From the NCBI RefSeq assembly GCF_000014445.1, contig NC_008531.1, positions 1,867,001-1,931,000 on the forward strand: a DNA stretch of 64,000 nt, written 5' to 3'. The notes under the pieces are model-generated. The model searched no databases. It was not told where the DNA came from and was given only the letters and a program-made list of their open reading frames with translations. The position numbers and the translations under genes were made by a program. The stretch is from Leuconostoc mesenteroides subsp. mesenteroides ATCC 8293 (GTDB taxonomy: Bacteria > Bacillota > Bacilli > Lactobacillales > Lactobacillaceae). Numbering within the stretch: the stretch's first letter is position 1; each line of letters starts with the position of its first letter. Positions 1 to 7,772 of this stretch are shown here, piece after piece.

Positions 1-2
1 TT

Positions 3-206
3 GATGAACAAATTGACTCACATTACAAAAATATTTTTAAAGATGGTAATGAAGTTATTCCCAGTGACTATACACATGATCTATTAATTAGTTCGCTCAT
101 TAGCATTATTGGTCATTGGTTACAAAAAGATGACCCTGAATCTCCAGCTGAAATTGCCGAAATTTTGATTAGAAGTCGTATACTGGCTGCTTACCAGGTA
201 AAATAA
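3..206 (+). CDS. TetR-family regulator, C-terminal fragment (cut by window start)
   Basis: The frame is open from the first bases and ends at TAA 204-206, giving 67 residues. The tail (IPSDYTHDLLISSLISIIGHW, then PESPAEIAEILIRSR) lines up residue for residue with the end of the intact TetR protein at 5822-6430. It is therefore the ligand-binding end of a paralogous TetR regulator whose DNA-binding domain lies before the window. What it regulates cannot be seen. A strong hairpin terminator follows at 271-311. Confidence 0.8.
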   Translation, partial: DEQIDSHYKNIFKDGNEVIPSDYTHDLLISSLISIIGHWLQKDDPESPAEIAEILIRSRILAAYQVK

Positions 207-270
207 TTTTTGTAACACAAATCAAGTCTCAGTCATTTTTCCCTAAAGTGACAATGACACCGCAATTAAT

Positions 271-311
271 AAAACAAAGAGAATATGTGACTAGCATATT
301 CTCTTTGTTTT
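271..311. terminator. Bidirectional rho-independent terminator
   Basis: Arms of 17 bases at 271-287 and 295-311 (AAAACAAAGAGAATATG and its exact complement) flank a 7-base loop. A and T runs lie on both sides, so it can end the TetR transcript on + and the MocR transcript on -. Confidence 0.85.
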
Positions 312-350
312 ATCTTTATTTTTTCAAAATCAATGACACGAATTATAAGC

Positions 351-1712
351 TTAGCTCGACGAAATCGTACGTTTAATGGTTAGCAACAGTTTTTCTAGTT
401 TTACTAAATCATTAATGGCAGTTATCGATACTCTAATAAAATAGTCGTTATTTGATTTCCAACCACCTGCTTGAAACTGCGGGCTGTACAATACATGTAT
501 TCCTAGCTTGTCCAGACGCTCTTTCACTTGTTTAATATTAATTGCAGAATCTATCTTAACCCATTGAAATGGACTCAACGGCGCCTTTGTTTCAAAGACG
601 TTCTCAAATAAAGTTAAACTAGTTTTTATCTGCTTCATTTGGCTATCAATTATCTTTAAAACAAAGTCATGGTTAATTAAATACTTAATAATTTCAAAAT
701 CTAAGGTTGGTTCCTGTAAATTAAGATTTGTGAATGAATGCTTTATTTTCTGCTCAAACTTTTTATCAAACAATACCAGCGCTACGCGAATTCCTGGAGC
801 AACTATTTTAGAGAAACTAGATAAGTAGATTGTATGACTCGGTGCCAAGTTAATTATGGCTTTCGTTTTTTCAACATCCAAGTATCGTAAGTAATCATCT
901 TCGATGATTAAAAAATTATGGCTAATGCTTAGCGCTGCTAACTTTTCGCGCCGCGTAATAGACATGGCAACATTAGTGGGATTCGACCGAAAAGGCATGA
1001 CATAAACACCTGCAACCATATGCGTTGTCAACATATTTTCCAACTGATCAAGCTTCATCCCCTCGTCATCTTGTGAAATTGACAATAACTTAATATGTAA
1101 CGTTTTAGCTAATTCAATAAAATTAGAATATGTGAAGTCATCCACAACTATAGTGTCTGAAGGTTTGAATAAAGCTGTTAAAATGATGGCGAGTGCGTTC
1201 TGCCCGCCATTTGTTATTAGACTGACCATATCGTCAGATACATCTATTTTTAAATATTCAAACCATTTTTGTGTTGCCCCAGCATAACTTTCATCTAAGG
1301 ATGAATTTGTGAAATACCGTAGTAACTTTTTAACGGGAATATTTTTAATAGCTTCTTTCACATAAAATTCTGCTGAACTATTTTCAACTGAAGTTACATT
1401 CAAAATACCTAAATCATTTACGCCTTCTTTTCCTTGAATAGTATGATCAGAAATGCCATTAGGCGATATAAAAGTACCTCGCCCTTTTTCGGTATATAAT
1501 AAGCCATTTTTCAAGCCAAGATCATAGGCATGTGTCACTGTGGTGAAGTGAATATCCAAAAAATATGACAATTCACGTTGCGAGGGTAACTGATCGTGTG
1601 GCTTAAGGACACCTGTCAGAATATCATCATATAAGGATTGATAAATACTTTTATAGAAAGGTTTCTCAAGTGGTAACTTGCTCGGTACCCATGACAATTC
1701 ATAATCATTCAC
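351..1712 (-). CDS. MocR/PdxR-type transcriptional regulator (GntR HTH fused to aminotransferase fold)
   Basis: The 453-residue protein has a GntR winged helix at about residues 24-83 (DQLPSQREL, then GRGTFI) fused to a fold-type I aminotransferase domain. The aminotransferase part keeps the NGGQNAL loop, the SNPTN motif, EDDY, and SSFSK with the PLP-binding lysine near residue 300. This is the MocR layout, in which PLP or a PLP adduct tunes DNA binding. It is divergent from the EmrE-like transporter at 1911, with a perfect palindrome in the shared gap, so that transporter is its likely target. PdxR-type control of vitamin B6 genes is the best known role, but no B6 synthesis gene is nearby. 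Confidence 0.9.
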   Translation of the reverse strand: MNDYELSWVPSKLPLEKPFYKSIYQSLYDDILTGVLKPHDQLPSQRELSYFLDIHFTTVTHAYDLGLKNGLLYTEKGRGTFISPNGISDHTIQGKEGVNDLGILNVTSVENSSAEFYVKEAIKNIPVKKLLRYFTNSSLDESYAGATQKWFEYLKIDVSDDMVSLITNGGQNALAIILTALFKPSDTIVVDDFTYSNFIELAKTLHIKLLSISQDDEGMKLDQLENMLTTHMVAGVYVMPFRSNPTNVAMSITRREKLAALSISHNFLIIEDDYLRYLDVEKTKAIINLAPSHTIYLSSFSKIVAPGIRVALVLFDKKFEQKIKHSFTNLNLQEPTLDFEIIKYLINHDFVLKIIDSQMKQIKTSLTLFENVFETKAPLSPFQWVKIDSAINIKQVKERLDKLGIHVLYSPQFQAGGWKSNNDYFIRVSITAINDLVKLEKLLLTIKRTISSS

Positions 1713-1822
1713 CCCGTTCAGCCTCCTAAATAAAATTTATCAACATCAACACCTGTAACCACTAAAATATCTGTTCATTAAAAATCAGTATACACTAATC
1801 TATGCACAATAAAAATTATATG

Positions 1823-1846
1823 GCATACAATTTTTTTATTGTATGC
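1823..1846. promoter_or_regulatory. Perfect palindrome between mocR-like gene and transporter (candidate operator)
   Basis: GCATACAAT at 1823-1831 and its exact complement ATTGTATGC at 1838-1846 are separated by six T. It lies in the 198-bp divergent region, 65 bp before the transporter start and 110 bp from the regulator start. MocR regulators usually bind paired sites in such gaps, so a binding role is inferred. There is no T run after the arm on +, so it is a poor terminator. Confidence 0.55.
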
Positions 1847-1910
1847 TTATTTAATTGCTGGTAGCCTTATACTTATAAATTTGTCCATTGAGAGAGTGAG
1901 GTTACATTGA

Positions 1911-2849
1911 ATGATGAATAAGTTATCAAAGAGTGTGCAAGCAATTATATTAGGCGTGATAGCGGCTTTTTTCTTCTCTCTTACATTTATATTTAATGAA
2001 GTTATTGCTAATAAAAATGGGTTTTGGCTCTGGTCTGCCTCCTTACGATATTTATGGATGCTGCCAATGCTTGCTTTGATATTCATTCCATTGGGCGGAT
2101 CCTTTAGGCGAGTTAACCAATCAATACGCAAACAGCCTCTATCTTGGTGGGTCTGGAGCCACTTCTGTTTTGTTCTATTTTATGTTCCGTTATGCCTAGC
2201 TAGTACTTATCTACCTGGTTGGCTAATCGCCAGTGTTTGGCAGGTAACTATTGTTTGTGGTGTTTTAACAACGCCTTTACTAAATATCGGTAAGCCTTCA
2301 AAAAAAATTCCTTTTCCTTGGCAAAGTTTACCTTGGATGTTCATTATTCTTTTAGGTGTCTTCCTAACTATCCTCCAGTACTTGGGTGCCATTCGCATTT
2401 CTAACCAAATATACTTATCAATACTAGCGATAGTGGTTGCGGCTATTTGTTATCCACTTGGGAACCGAAAAGTTATGATGACTGCGCCAAAAGTTACCGG
2501 TCTCGAAAGAATGTGGGGCATGCTACTGTGTACCTACCCAACATGGATTTTCTTGGCGTTTGTTAGTTTCTATATTAGTGGTGCCCCTAGTGCCAAAACA
2601 ATGGTGTCTACTCTTTTAGTGGCACTATTTTCTGGTATTATAGCGACCGCTATATTTTTTCATGCAACTTCCTTAGTATTCCGAGAAATCAAATCGTTAT
2701 CGAAGGTTGAAGCTACTCAAGCGATGGAACTCGTTTTTTCCATCCTATTAAGTGCAATCTTTCTCCATCACCCCTTCTCACTCAGTTGGGAACTCGTAGG
2801 TGTCCTAGTAATTATAGTAGGCATACTAGGAATTAGTTTGCGTAAGTAA
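1911..2849 (+). CDS. EmrE/DMT-superfamily multidrug or metabolite exporter
   Basis: The 312-residue protein is almost entirely hydrophobic, with about ten predicted membrane helices in the two-fold repeated drug/metabolite transporter layout. It begins with the GVIAAFFFSLTFIFNE helix typical of the long EmrE-type multidrug exporter family. A GAGAGAGTGAGG ribosome binding site lies 9-12 bases before tandem ATG codons at 1911 and 1914; either could be used. It is divergent from the MocR-like regulator, which suggests control by that protein. The substrate is unknown; an amino acid, a vitamer or a toxic cation are all possible. Confidence 0.8.
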   Translation: MMNKLSKSVQAIILGVIAAFFFSLTFIFNEVIANKNGFWLWSASLRYLWMLPMLALIFIPLGGSFRRVNQSIRKQPLSWWVWSHFCFVLFYVPLCLASTYLPGWLIASVWQVTIVCGVLTTPLLNIGKPSKKIPFPWQSLPWMFIILLGVFLTILQYLGAIRISNQIYLSILAIVVAAICYPLGNRKVMMTAPKVTGLERMWGMLLCTYPTWIFLAFVSFYISGAPSAKTMVSTLLVALFSGIIATAIFFHATSLVFREIKSLSKVEATQAMELVFSILLSAIFLHHPFSLSWELVGVLVIIVGILGISLRK

Positions 2850-2910
2850 TCTTCCCTAGTTATCAACCACAGCACTTTTTTATCAAAGCGCAATAGTAAA
2901 CGATGGCGTT

Positions 2911-4527
2911 TTAGTTCAACATATAGCCGCTATTCGAATCAAAATAGTGGACACTACCGTCCTTGAACTTGATAGAATAGCCCTTTACTTGTGTACCATC
3001 AGATTTAAAATAATAGGTATGTCCGTCAATAATCTGCTCACCTGTTAAAGGTACCCCATTGCTGTCTAAGTACTTCCAAGTGCCATCATTCATTTCTACA
3101 AAACGATTCTTAATCGTACTAGTTGCTTGCGACTGATTAGTATCAGTTATACTAAAAGGATATAATACGGCTGAAAAACTTTTTTCAGAATTTGTACTAT
3201 TAATTGTAGCAGTTAGTTCTGTTGCACGTGTACTGCTAATTAAGTTACCCGCAAAACATCCAGAACCAACCCTTTGAATATTAGATGGTAATATTATATT
3301 TGTCATTTGATTATCAATGAAGGTACCATCCCCCATTGTTTTCAAAGTGTTTGGCAAATTGATACTAGTAAGCTGATTACTAGCAAACACAAAATCATTC
3401 AATGCTGTCAGACTATTATTTGGTAAGTTAACTTTTGCTATATTGTTTGACGCAAATGCGTACCAGCCAATACCTGATATATCAGCATTTAAGCTGTTTG
3501 GTAAAGTTAATGTGTTTGAAATTTGGTTATCATAGAAAGCAAAGTTACCAATCTGTTTCAGATTTGTTGTTTTGGAGAAATCTACGCCCGTAATGCCTAG
3601 TGATTTAAACGCGTTAGCAGCAACCTTTGTCACATTCGTGGGAATAACAATAGTTTTACCAAGTGTGGCGACTCCTGATTTAACACCTGTCACTATTGTT
3701 GAATTATTGCGATCATAAGTAAAACTTTGTGGGTTGCTTATGCTACCAGATACCCCTTTCCCATAAGATTGATGCTTCAATGCATATTGCTTAGCAGCGG
3801 CATCCGCTTGTCCAGTATTTTGTCCAAAAGTTTCATAACCATACCAGCGAACCGGATGATTACCGCTACTATCTAATACGTTATTGGGCAACACCGCAAC
3901 ATGTGAGGCTTGATTTCCATAGAAGGCTCCGGAGCCAACACTTAAGCTATTCGTATTTTTTATCGTTGTTAGATCAACCGTCTTTAAGCGATCACCGGCA
4001 AATGTCCAATCACCAATTGATGTAATTGTTGCTGGAAAGGTGACCGATGTCAGATTAGGATTTTTGGCAAAGGCGCCATCGTTAATATGTGTCACACACC
4101 TAGCAAACGTGACTGAGCTGATCGCGTTGTCATAGAAAATATACCATCCTAAATTATTATCATTTAGATTAGGATACTGCACAGCTGTTAAACGATTTTT
4201 AGCAAAAGCAAAATCTCCGATAGATTTTAGGTTAGTTGCTGAACTAAAATCAACACTCGCAATGCCTTGATTATAAAAAGCAGTGCTAGCAATACTGGTA
4301 ACATTATTCGGAATCACAACCTTTGCACCTGTATGTTGTGATGAATTGTCCGAAAAACCATACAAGACTCCATTTTTTATTTTGAGAGACGGCTGTGGTA
4401 CACCATCAGCATGAATGATCGTGCTATTGATACACAATGCACCACCAACAATCAACATAATAAACATCATTCTAATCAAAAAATATTTGCTCCCAGTTTC
4501 TCTAACCGCGTCATCGTTATACATCAT
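2911..4527 (-). CDS. Secreted BspA-type leucine-rich-repeat protein with C-terminal glucan-binding repeats
   Basis: The 538-residue protein starts with a signal peptide ending near IIHADG (about residue 42). Two blocks of BspA/LRR_5 repeats follow, at about 60-215 and 285-435, with repeated motifs such as NLKSIGDFAF and NLKQIGNFAF; the two blocks look like an internal duplication. The last 60 residues (GHTYYFKSDGTQVKGY, VHYFDSNSGYM) match the YG/CW glucan-binding repeats of glucansucrases and toxins. No LPXTG or membrane anchor is seen, so retention at the surface would rely on glucan binding. A GAGGAGG site lies 7 bases before the start. The role is probably adhesion or co-aggregation on dextran (inference). 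Confidence 0.85.
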   Translation of the reverse strand: MMYNDDAVRETGSKYFLIRMMFIMLIVGGALCINSTIIHADGVPQPSLKIKNGVLYGFSDNSSQHTGAKVVIPNNVTSIASTAFYNQGIASVDFSSATNLKSIGDFAFAKNRLTAVQYPNLNDNNLGWYIFYDNAISSVTFARCVTHINDGAFAKNPNLTSVTFPATITSIGDWTFAGDRLKTVDLTTIKNTNSLSVGSGAFYGNQASHVAVLPNNVLDSSGNHPVRWYGYETFGQNTGQADAAAKQYALKHQSYGKGVSGSISNPQSFTYDRNNSTIVTGVKSGVATLGKTIVIPTNVTKVAANAFKSLGITGVDFSKTTNLKQIGNFAFYDNQISNTLTLPNSLNADISGIGWYAFASNNIAKVNLPNNSLTALNDFVFASNQLTSINLPNTLKTMGDGTFIDNQMTNIILPSNIQRVGSGCFAGNLISSTRATELTATINSTNSEKSFSAVLYPFSITDTNQSQATSTIKNRFVEMNDGTWKYLDSNGVPLTGEQIIDGHTYYFKSDGTQVKGYSIKFKDGSVHYFDSNSGYMLN

Positions 4528-4743
4528 ACATTGATTCCTCCTCTACCCATTCCGTACTGCAATAAAACTCCTTCACAACATGTTTTACGATAGAAAACTG
4601 ACTAAGCACTGTTAAAGCAAAATACAACATCACATAATCAGAATTTTCTTATATCTGCTTTTATTATAAATCACATTATTCATCAATACATCTTTCAGCA
4701 ATTGATAGGTTAATAATATATTAAATTAATATATTTTAATCTG
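4528..4743. other. AT-rich gap before the GNAT1 promoter
   Basis: The first 20 bases hold the ribosome binding site of the LRR gene on -. The rest, including runs such as TTAATATATTAAATTAATATA, shows no gene or recognisable RNA. The promoter of the LRR gene should lie here but I could not assign it. Confidence 0.4.
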
Positions 4744-4773
4744 TTGCTATATTTGGTATCATTAAAATATATT
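4744..4773 (+). promoter_or_regulatory. Promoter of GNAT1 leader
   Basis: A -35 box TTGCTA (4744-4749), an 18-base spacer and a -10 box TATATT (4768-4773) put the transcript start near 4780. The mRNA would therefore begin almost at the ACGTG/CACG inverted repeat. Confidence 0.55.
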
Positions 4774-4781
4774 AAATACGA

Positions 4782-4809
4782 ACGTGCAACAACTTATTCA
4801 CGTTAAAAG
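4782..4809 (+). repeat. ACGTG/CACGT leader element, copy A
   Basis: ACGTG at 4782-4786 and CACGT at 4799-4803 form an inverted repeat with a 12-base loop, followed by TTAAAAG. Related copies occur at 9115, 9832, 12331 and 13151, always just before a gene. Confidence 0.6.
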
Positions 4810-4832
4810 GTGTTGACAATATGGAGTCGCAT

Positions 4833-4856
4833 ATGATTGCAAATAAAAATAACTAA
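4833..4856 (+). CDS. Seven-residue leader ORF upstream of GNAT1
   Basis: ATG follows GGAGTCGCAT and encodes MIANKNN before TAA 4854-4856. The second GNAT gene has a matching leader, MTASKMN, at 9164-9187, in the same place relative to the ACGTG/CACG element and to a following hairpin. The arrangement resembles the leader peptides of translationally attenuated resistance genes (cat, erm). Expression is not proven. Confidence 0.5.
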   Translation: MIANKNN

Positions 4857-4886
4857 TCTGCATCACGTTTGAATTGTTGATGCAGA
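4857..4886 (+). promoter_or_regulatory. Hairpin directly after the GNAT1 leader ORF
   Basis: TCTGCATCA (4857-4865) pairs perfectly with TGATGCAGA (4878-4886) around a 12-base loop. It starts at the base after the leader stop codon and has no T run, so it is not a terminator. The GNAT1 ribosome binding site (GAAGAGAG, 4911-4918) lies 25 bases further on and is not inside this stem. Confidence 0.55.
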
Positions 4887-4930
4887 TCATAAAGCTCATG
4901 ACAATTTAAAGAAGAGAGATCAAAGCAGAC

Positions 4931-5479
4931 ATGTTTATAGGAAAAAAAGTAAAACTATCACACTATCATGACGGCGACGGTAAAAAATTTGCTGAATGGC
5001 AGTGGGATGATGCGTTCAATAACCCATTATCAGATGATATGATTCACCCCCATACTGCTGAGGACTGGGAAAATATATTTAGACGTTCATCTAAAAGCAA
5101 AGAAAATGTTGAATTTACTGTTAGAAAAACAGAGAATAATGAATTGGTCGGATTTGTTGCCTTGTTTGACCTCAACATACGCAATCATACTGGCGAATTA
5201 GCGATTGGTTTTCCTAAAAAGGAAGATCGTTTAAAAGGTTATGGATCTGAAACCTTGAGCTTAATCTTAGATTATGGTTTTAACAATTTGAATATGCATA
5301 AAATTAAGCTCACCGTCTATCCATTTAACACACCAGCCGTGAAAGCCTACAAAAAGAATGGATTTACCAAAGAAGGTACCTTTAAAAACGAAGTCTTCTA
5401 TGATGGAAAATGGGTCGATATTGACCATTACGCCATCTTCCAAAATGACTGGTATACTTCCCAAAATGAGTATCAATGA
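4931..5479 (+). CDS. GNAT acetyltransferase, RimJ/RimL type (GNAT1)
   Basis: The 182-residue protein has the GNAT fold of the RimJ/RimL subgroup: an NELVGFVAL beta strand, an acetyl-CoA loop at about residues 95-110 (FPKKEDRLKGYGSE), and the C-terminal NNLNMHKIKLTVYPFN followed by AVKAYKKNGF. Such enzymes acetylate protein N-termini, polyamines, amino acids or drugs; the substrate cannot be read from the sequence. It is about 70% identical by eye to GNAT2 at 9252. It has its own promoter, leader ORF and hairpin, suggesting inducible expression, and a terminator 12 bases after the stop. Confidence 0.85.
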   Translation: MFIGKKVKLSHYHDGDGKKFAEWQWDDAFNNPLSDDMIHPHTAEDWENIFRRSSKSKENVEFTVRKTENNELVGFVALFDLNIRNHTGELAIGFPKKEDRLKGYGSETLSLILDYGFNNLNMHKIKLTVYPFNTPAVKAYKKNGFTKEGTFKNEVFYDGKWVDIDHYAIFQNDWYTSQNEYQ

Positions 5480-5490
5480 TAATCATGGAT

Positions 5491-5529
5491 AAAAAACGCG
5501 AAATAACATAATGTTATCCCGCGTTTTTT
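5491..5529 (+). terminator. Terminator of GNAT1
   Basis: AAAAAACGCG at 5491-5500 pairs with CGCGTTTTTT at the right side, enclosing ATAACAT/ATGTTAT, and ends in a T run. It follows the GNAT1 stop codon directly. Confidence 0.85.
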
Positions 5530-5661
5530 CTATCTCATTATAAATATCGCAATTCAGCGTTAATACATCTTAACACCAAATTTTTTTGTTGTGATACAAC
5601 TGCTAAACTACTTTTTTGAACAATTTTCCCTTTACTTATCATTGTTTATTCGCGGCCTGAC

Positions 5662-5713
5662 AACACCAACATTTAAAGCAAGCAATTACTTGCATGCTTT
5701 AAATGTTGGTGTT
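5662..5713. repeat. 52-bp near-perfect inverted repeat upstream of tetR
   Basis: AACACCAACATTTAAAGCA (5662-5680) and its exact 19-base complement (5695-5713) enclose 14 bases that pair further (GCAA/TTGC around TTAC). There is no T run after it. It lies 109 bp before the TetR start, so it may be an operator, a strong mRNA hairpin or a small palindromic repeat. Confidence 0.8.
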
Positions 5714-5821
5714 ATGATAACTCTTGGTAACACATCAAATAGGTTTTATTCAGATACCAAATACTTAAACTTACTTACAACGAACTTTTGATTTTTGATA
5801 CTTATGGAAAAGGATATACGC

Positions 5822-6430
5822 ATGAATAGACAAGATAAGAAAAACTTGACCAGAACAAAGATTACCACAGTGTTTATAAGTCTAGTCCACCAAAAAGGTT
5901 TTACTAATACAACGATATCAGATATTACTCAACAAGCTGGCCTCAGCCGTGGTACGTTCTATGTATATTTTCTGGATAAATATGATCTCTTGGAGAAAGT
6001 AGAAAATAATTTATTAAAACACATTGAAACACTCTCCACCATAACAATTAGTAAAACAGTTTCTTGGCTAGACAATCCCTCAGATGATATACTATCTACG
6101 CCCTCCTCACCATATTTTAGTTTGATTAATATTTTCAATTATCTGGGTAATAACCGCTTTTTCTTTCAAACCCTGCTATCCGAAAACGGTGATAAACAAT
6201 TTATTTACAAAATGAACTGCCTTCTCGACCAATTGTTTAAAAAGCTATACACAAATACTAGTGACCATATATTGCAAGCCTTACCAAGTGACTACACAAT
6301 TGAGTTATTGACCAGTAGCCTTGTCAGTATCATTGATCATTGGTTACAAAAAGCTAATCCTGAAACGCCAAGCGATGTAGCAAAAATTTTAATTCAAAGC
6401 CGATTATTTGCTGTTTATCAACCAGCATAA
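5822..6430 (+). CDS. TetR/AcrR-family transcriptional regulator
   Basis: The 202-residue protein has an N-terminal TetR helix-turn-helix (FTNTTISDITQQAGLSRGTF, then YVYFLDKYDLL) and a divergent C-terminal ligand domain. ATG at 5822 is preferred over an upstream TTG at 5795 because AAAAGGA lies 7 bases before it. It is a paralogue of the fragment at 3-206. No exporter or enzyme is divergently transcribed next to it, so its target is unclear; the inverted repeat at 5662-5713 is a candidate autoregulatory site. Confidence 0.88.
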   Translation: MNRQDKKNLTRTKITTVFISLVHQKGFTNTTISDITQQAGLSRGTFYVYFLDKYDLLEKVENNLLKHIETLSTITISKTVSWLDNPSDDILSTPSSPYFSLINIFNYLGNNRFFFQTLLSENGDKQFIYKMNCLLDQLFKKLYTNTSDHILQALPSDYTIELLTSSLVSIIDHWLQKANPETPSDVAKILIQSRLFAVYQPA

Positions 6431-6579
6431 TTAGAATTTTCTTTTCCTATACTACAGTGACTCATAAAAAGCTGAGCTCCACTTTTACTAATTCTATATT
6501 CGCTTTTGATGACCTCTAATTTTCATCACAGTTGATTTTTTCTCCCAACAATGTCATTTATATTTGATCGTTTTAAAGT

Positions 6580-6585
6580 TATAAT
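6580..6585 (+). promoter_or_regulatory. -10 box of the P-loop kinase gene
   Basis: A perfect TATAAT stands 24 bp before the ATG at 6609, with GTGAGGGG as ribosome binding site. The -35 box is poor (TTATAT, 16-base spacer). Confidence 0.5.
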
Positions 6586-6608
6586 AGTAAGCAATGTGAG
6601 GGGAAATC

Positions 6609-7112
6609 ATGAAAAGAGTTTTATTAATTGGCTCAGGCGGTGCTGGAAAATCAACGTTAGCACGCAAAATGAGCAAACAACTAAACATTACAGCTTTTCA
6701 CTTAGATAAGTTGTTGTGGAAACCGAATTGGCAAATGACGCCAAAACCTGAACAAGCCATCATTGTTAACAATTTAGTGCGTCAAGATAGCTGGATTATT
6801 GACGGTAATTATAATGGCACACTAGATATTAGAGTTGCTGCTGCCGATACCATTGTATTCTTGGATAGAAGTCGATTTGTATGTATCTATCAAGTTTTTA
6901 AACGTCTTCTGCAGTATAGAGGTACCTCACGTCCAGATATGCAAGACGATTGCCCGGAAAAAATTGATTGGGATTTTCTCAAGTGGATTTGGCAATTTCC
7001 CAATAAACAAAAAGTTATAATCATGAACATGTTTGAAACGATAGATCAATCTAAAAATATTGTTATCTTAAAAAACAAAAAACAGATAGAAAAATTTTTG
7101 GATCAATTATAA
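6609..7112 (+). CDS. P-loop nucleotide kinase-like protein (FlaR/DNA topology modulation family)
   Basis: The 167-residue protein opens with a Walker A loop, GSGGAGKSTLARK, at about residues 8-20. DKLLWKPNW follows, a signature of the small adenylate-kinase-like proteins annotated as FlaR or topology modulation protein, and VFLDRSRF provides a Walker B-like strand. These are usually 165-185 residues long, so this one is full length. The family probably phosphorylates a small nucleotide or nucleoside, but the substrate is not established. It stands alone between TetR and the ClbS-like gene on the same strand. Confidence 0.8.
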   Translation: MKRVLLIGSGGAGKSTLARKMSKQLNITAFHLDKLLWKPNWQMTPKPEQAIIVNNLVRQDSWIIDGNYNGTLDIRVAAADTIVFLDRSRFVCIYQVFKRLLQYRGTSRPDMQDDCPEKIDWDFLKWIWQFPNKQKVIIMNMFETIDQSKNIVILKNKKQIEKFLDQL

Positions 7113-7206
7113 GTTTTACAAAAAACGTACAAATATATGTAATCAAAACAAATGTTGAATCAGGTCGCTCAAATAATCCATCATACTTTAGAAAGAACGC
7201 TATCCG

Positions 7207-7722
7207 ATGAAATCATATGAAAGCAAGGCCGCATTAAACGAGGCCATCAAAACCAATTATAAAAAGTACATTGATGAATTTACAAATATTCCAAATTCAC
7301 TTAGCAATAAACGGATACAAAATGTTGCTCGCACACCAAGCGAAAATATTTCATACCAGTTAGGATGGATTACCGCCTTATTGAACTGGGAAAAAGATGA
7401 AATAGCTGGTCAAGATGTCTTTGTGCCAGCAAAGGGTTATACATGGAATAATTTAGGCGGACTCTATCAATCATTTTATGATGATTATGCTGACCTTTCT
7501 CTTGAAGAACAGATCAACTTACTAAACAGACGTGTTATTGAACTTTGTGAACTTGTAAGTTCTTTACCAGATGACATTTTATTTGAGCCCAATAAGCGAA
7601 AGTGGGCAACTACTCCAGCCCAATGGCCAGTATGGAAATGGATTCACATCAACTCGGTAGCACCTTTTAAAACTTTTAGAACCAAGATTCGTAAGTGGAA
7701 AAAATTAGCATTGATTAAATAA
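7207..7722 (+). CDS. ClbS/DfsB-family four-helix bundle protein (DUF1706)
   Basis: The 171-residue protein matches the ClbS/DfsB family: an N-terminal MKSYESKAALNEAI helix, LGWITALLNWEKDE, the GYTWNNLGGL loop, and the WPVWKWIHINSVAPFKTFRTKIRKW end, which is typical of the family. ClbS protects colibactin producers by hydrolysing the genotoxin's cyclopropane; most other members have no assigned role. The ribosome binding site (AGAAAG, 14 bases upstream) is weak. A terminator follows at once. No colibactin-like synthesis genes are present here. Confidence 0.82.
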   Translation: MKSYESKAALNEAIKTNYKKYIDEFTNIPNSLSNKRIQNVARTPSENISYQLGWITALLNWEKDEIAGQDVFVPAKGYTWNNLGGLYQSFYDDYADLSLEEQINLLNRRVIELCELVSSLPDDILFEPNKRKWATTPAQWPVWKWIHINSVAPFKTFRTKIRKWKKLALIK

Positions 7723-7724
7723 AC

Positions 7725-7763
7725 AAAAAGCCATGATAACATATATGTTATCATGGCTTTTTT
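7725..7763. terminator. Bidirectional terminator
   Basis: AAAAAGCCATGATAACA and its exact complement meet at a TATA loop, with A and T runs on the two sides. It serves the ClbS-like gene on + and the DUF2075 gene on -. Confidence 0.9.
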
Positions 7764-7772
7764 TACTATAAT

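Noticed and set aside
4411..4593. ORF on + over the start of the LRR gene
   Set aside because: It lies opposite a signal peptide and ribosome binding site that clearly belong to the minus-strand gene.
5591..5791. Small ORF on + upstream of tetR
   Set aside because: It runs through the 52-bp inverted repeat, has no ribosome binding site, and its protein has no recognisable pattern.
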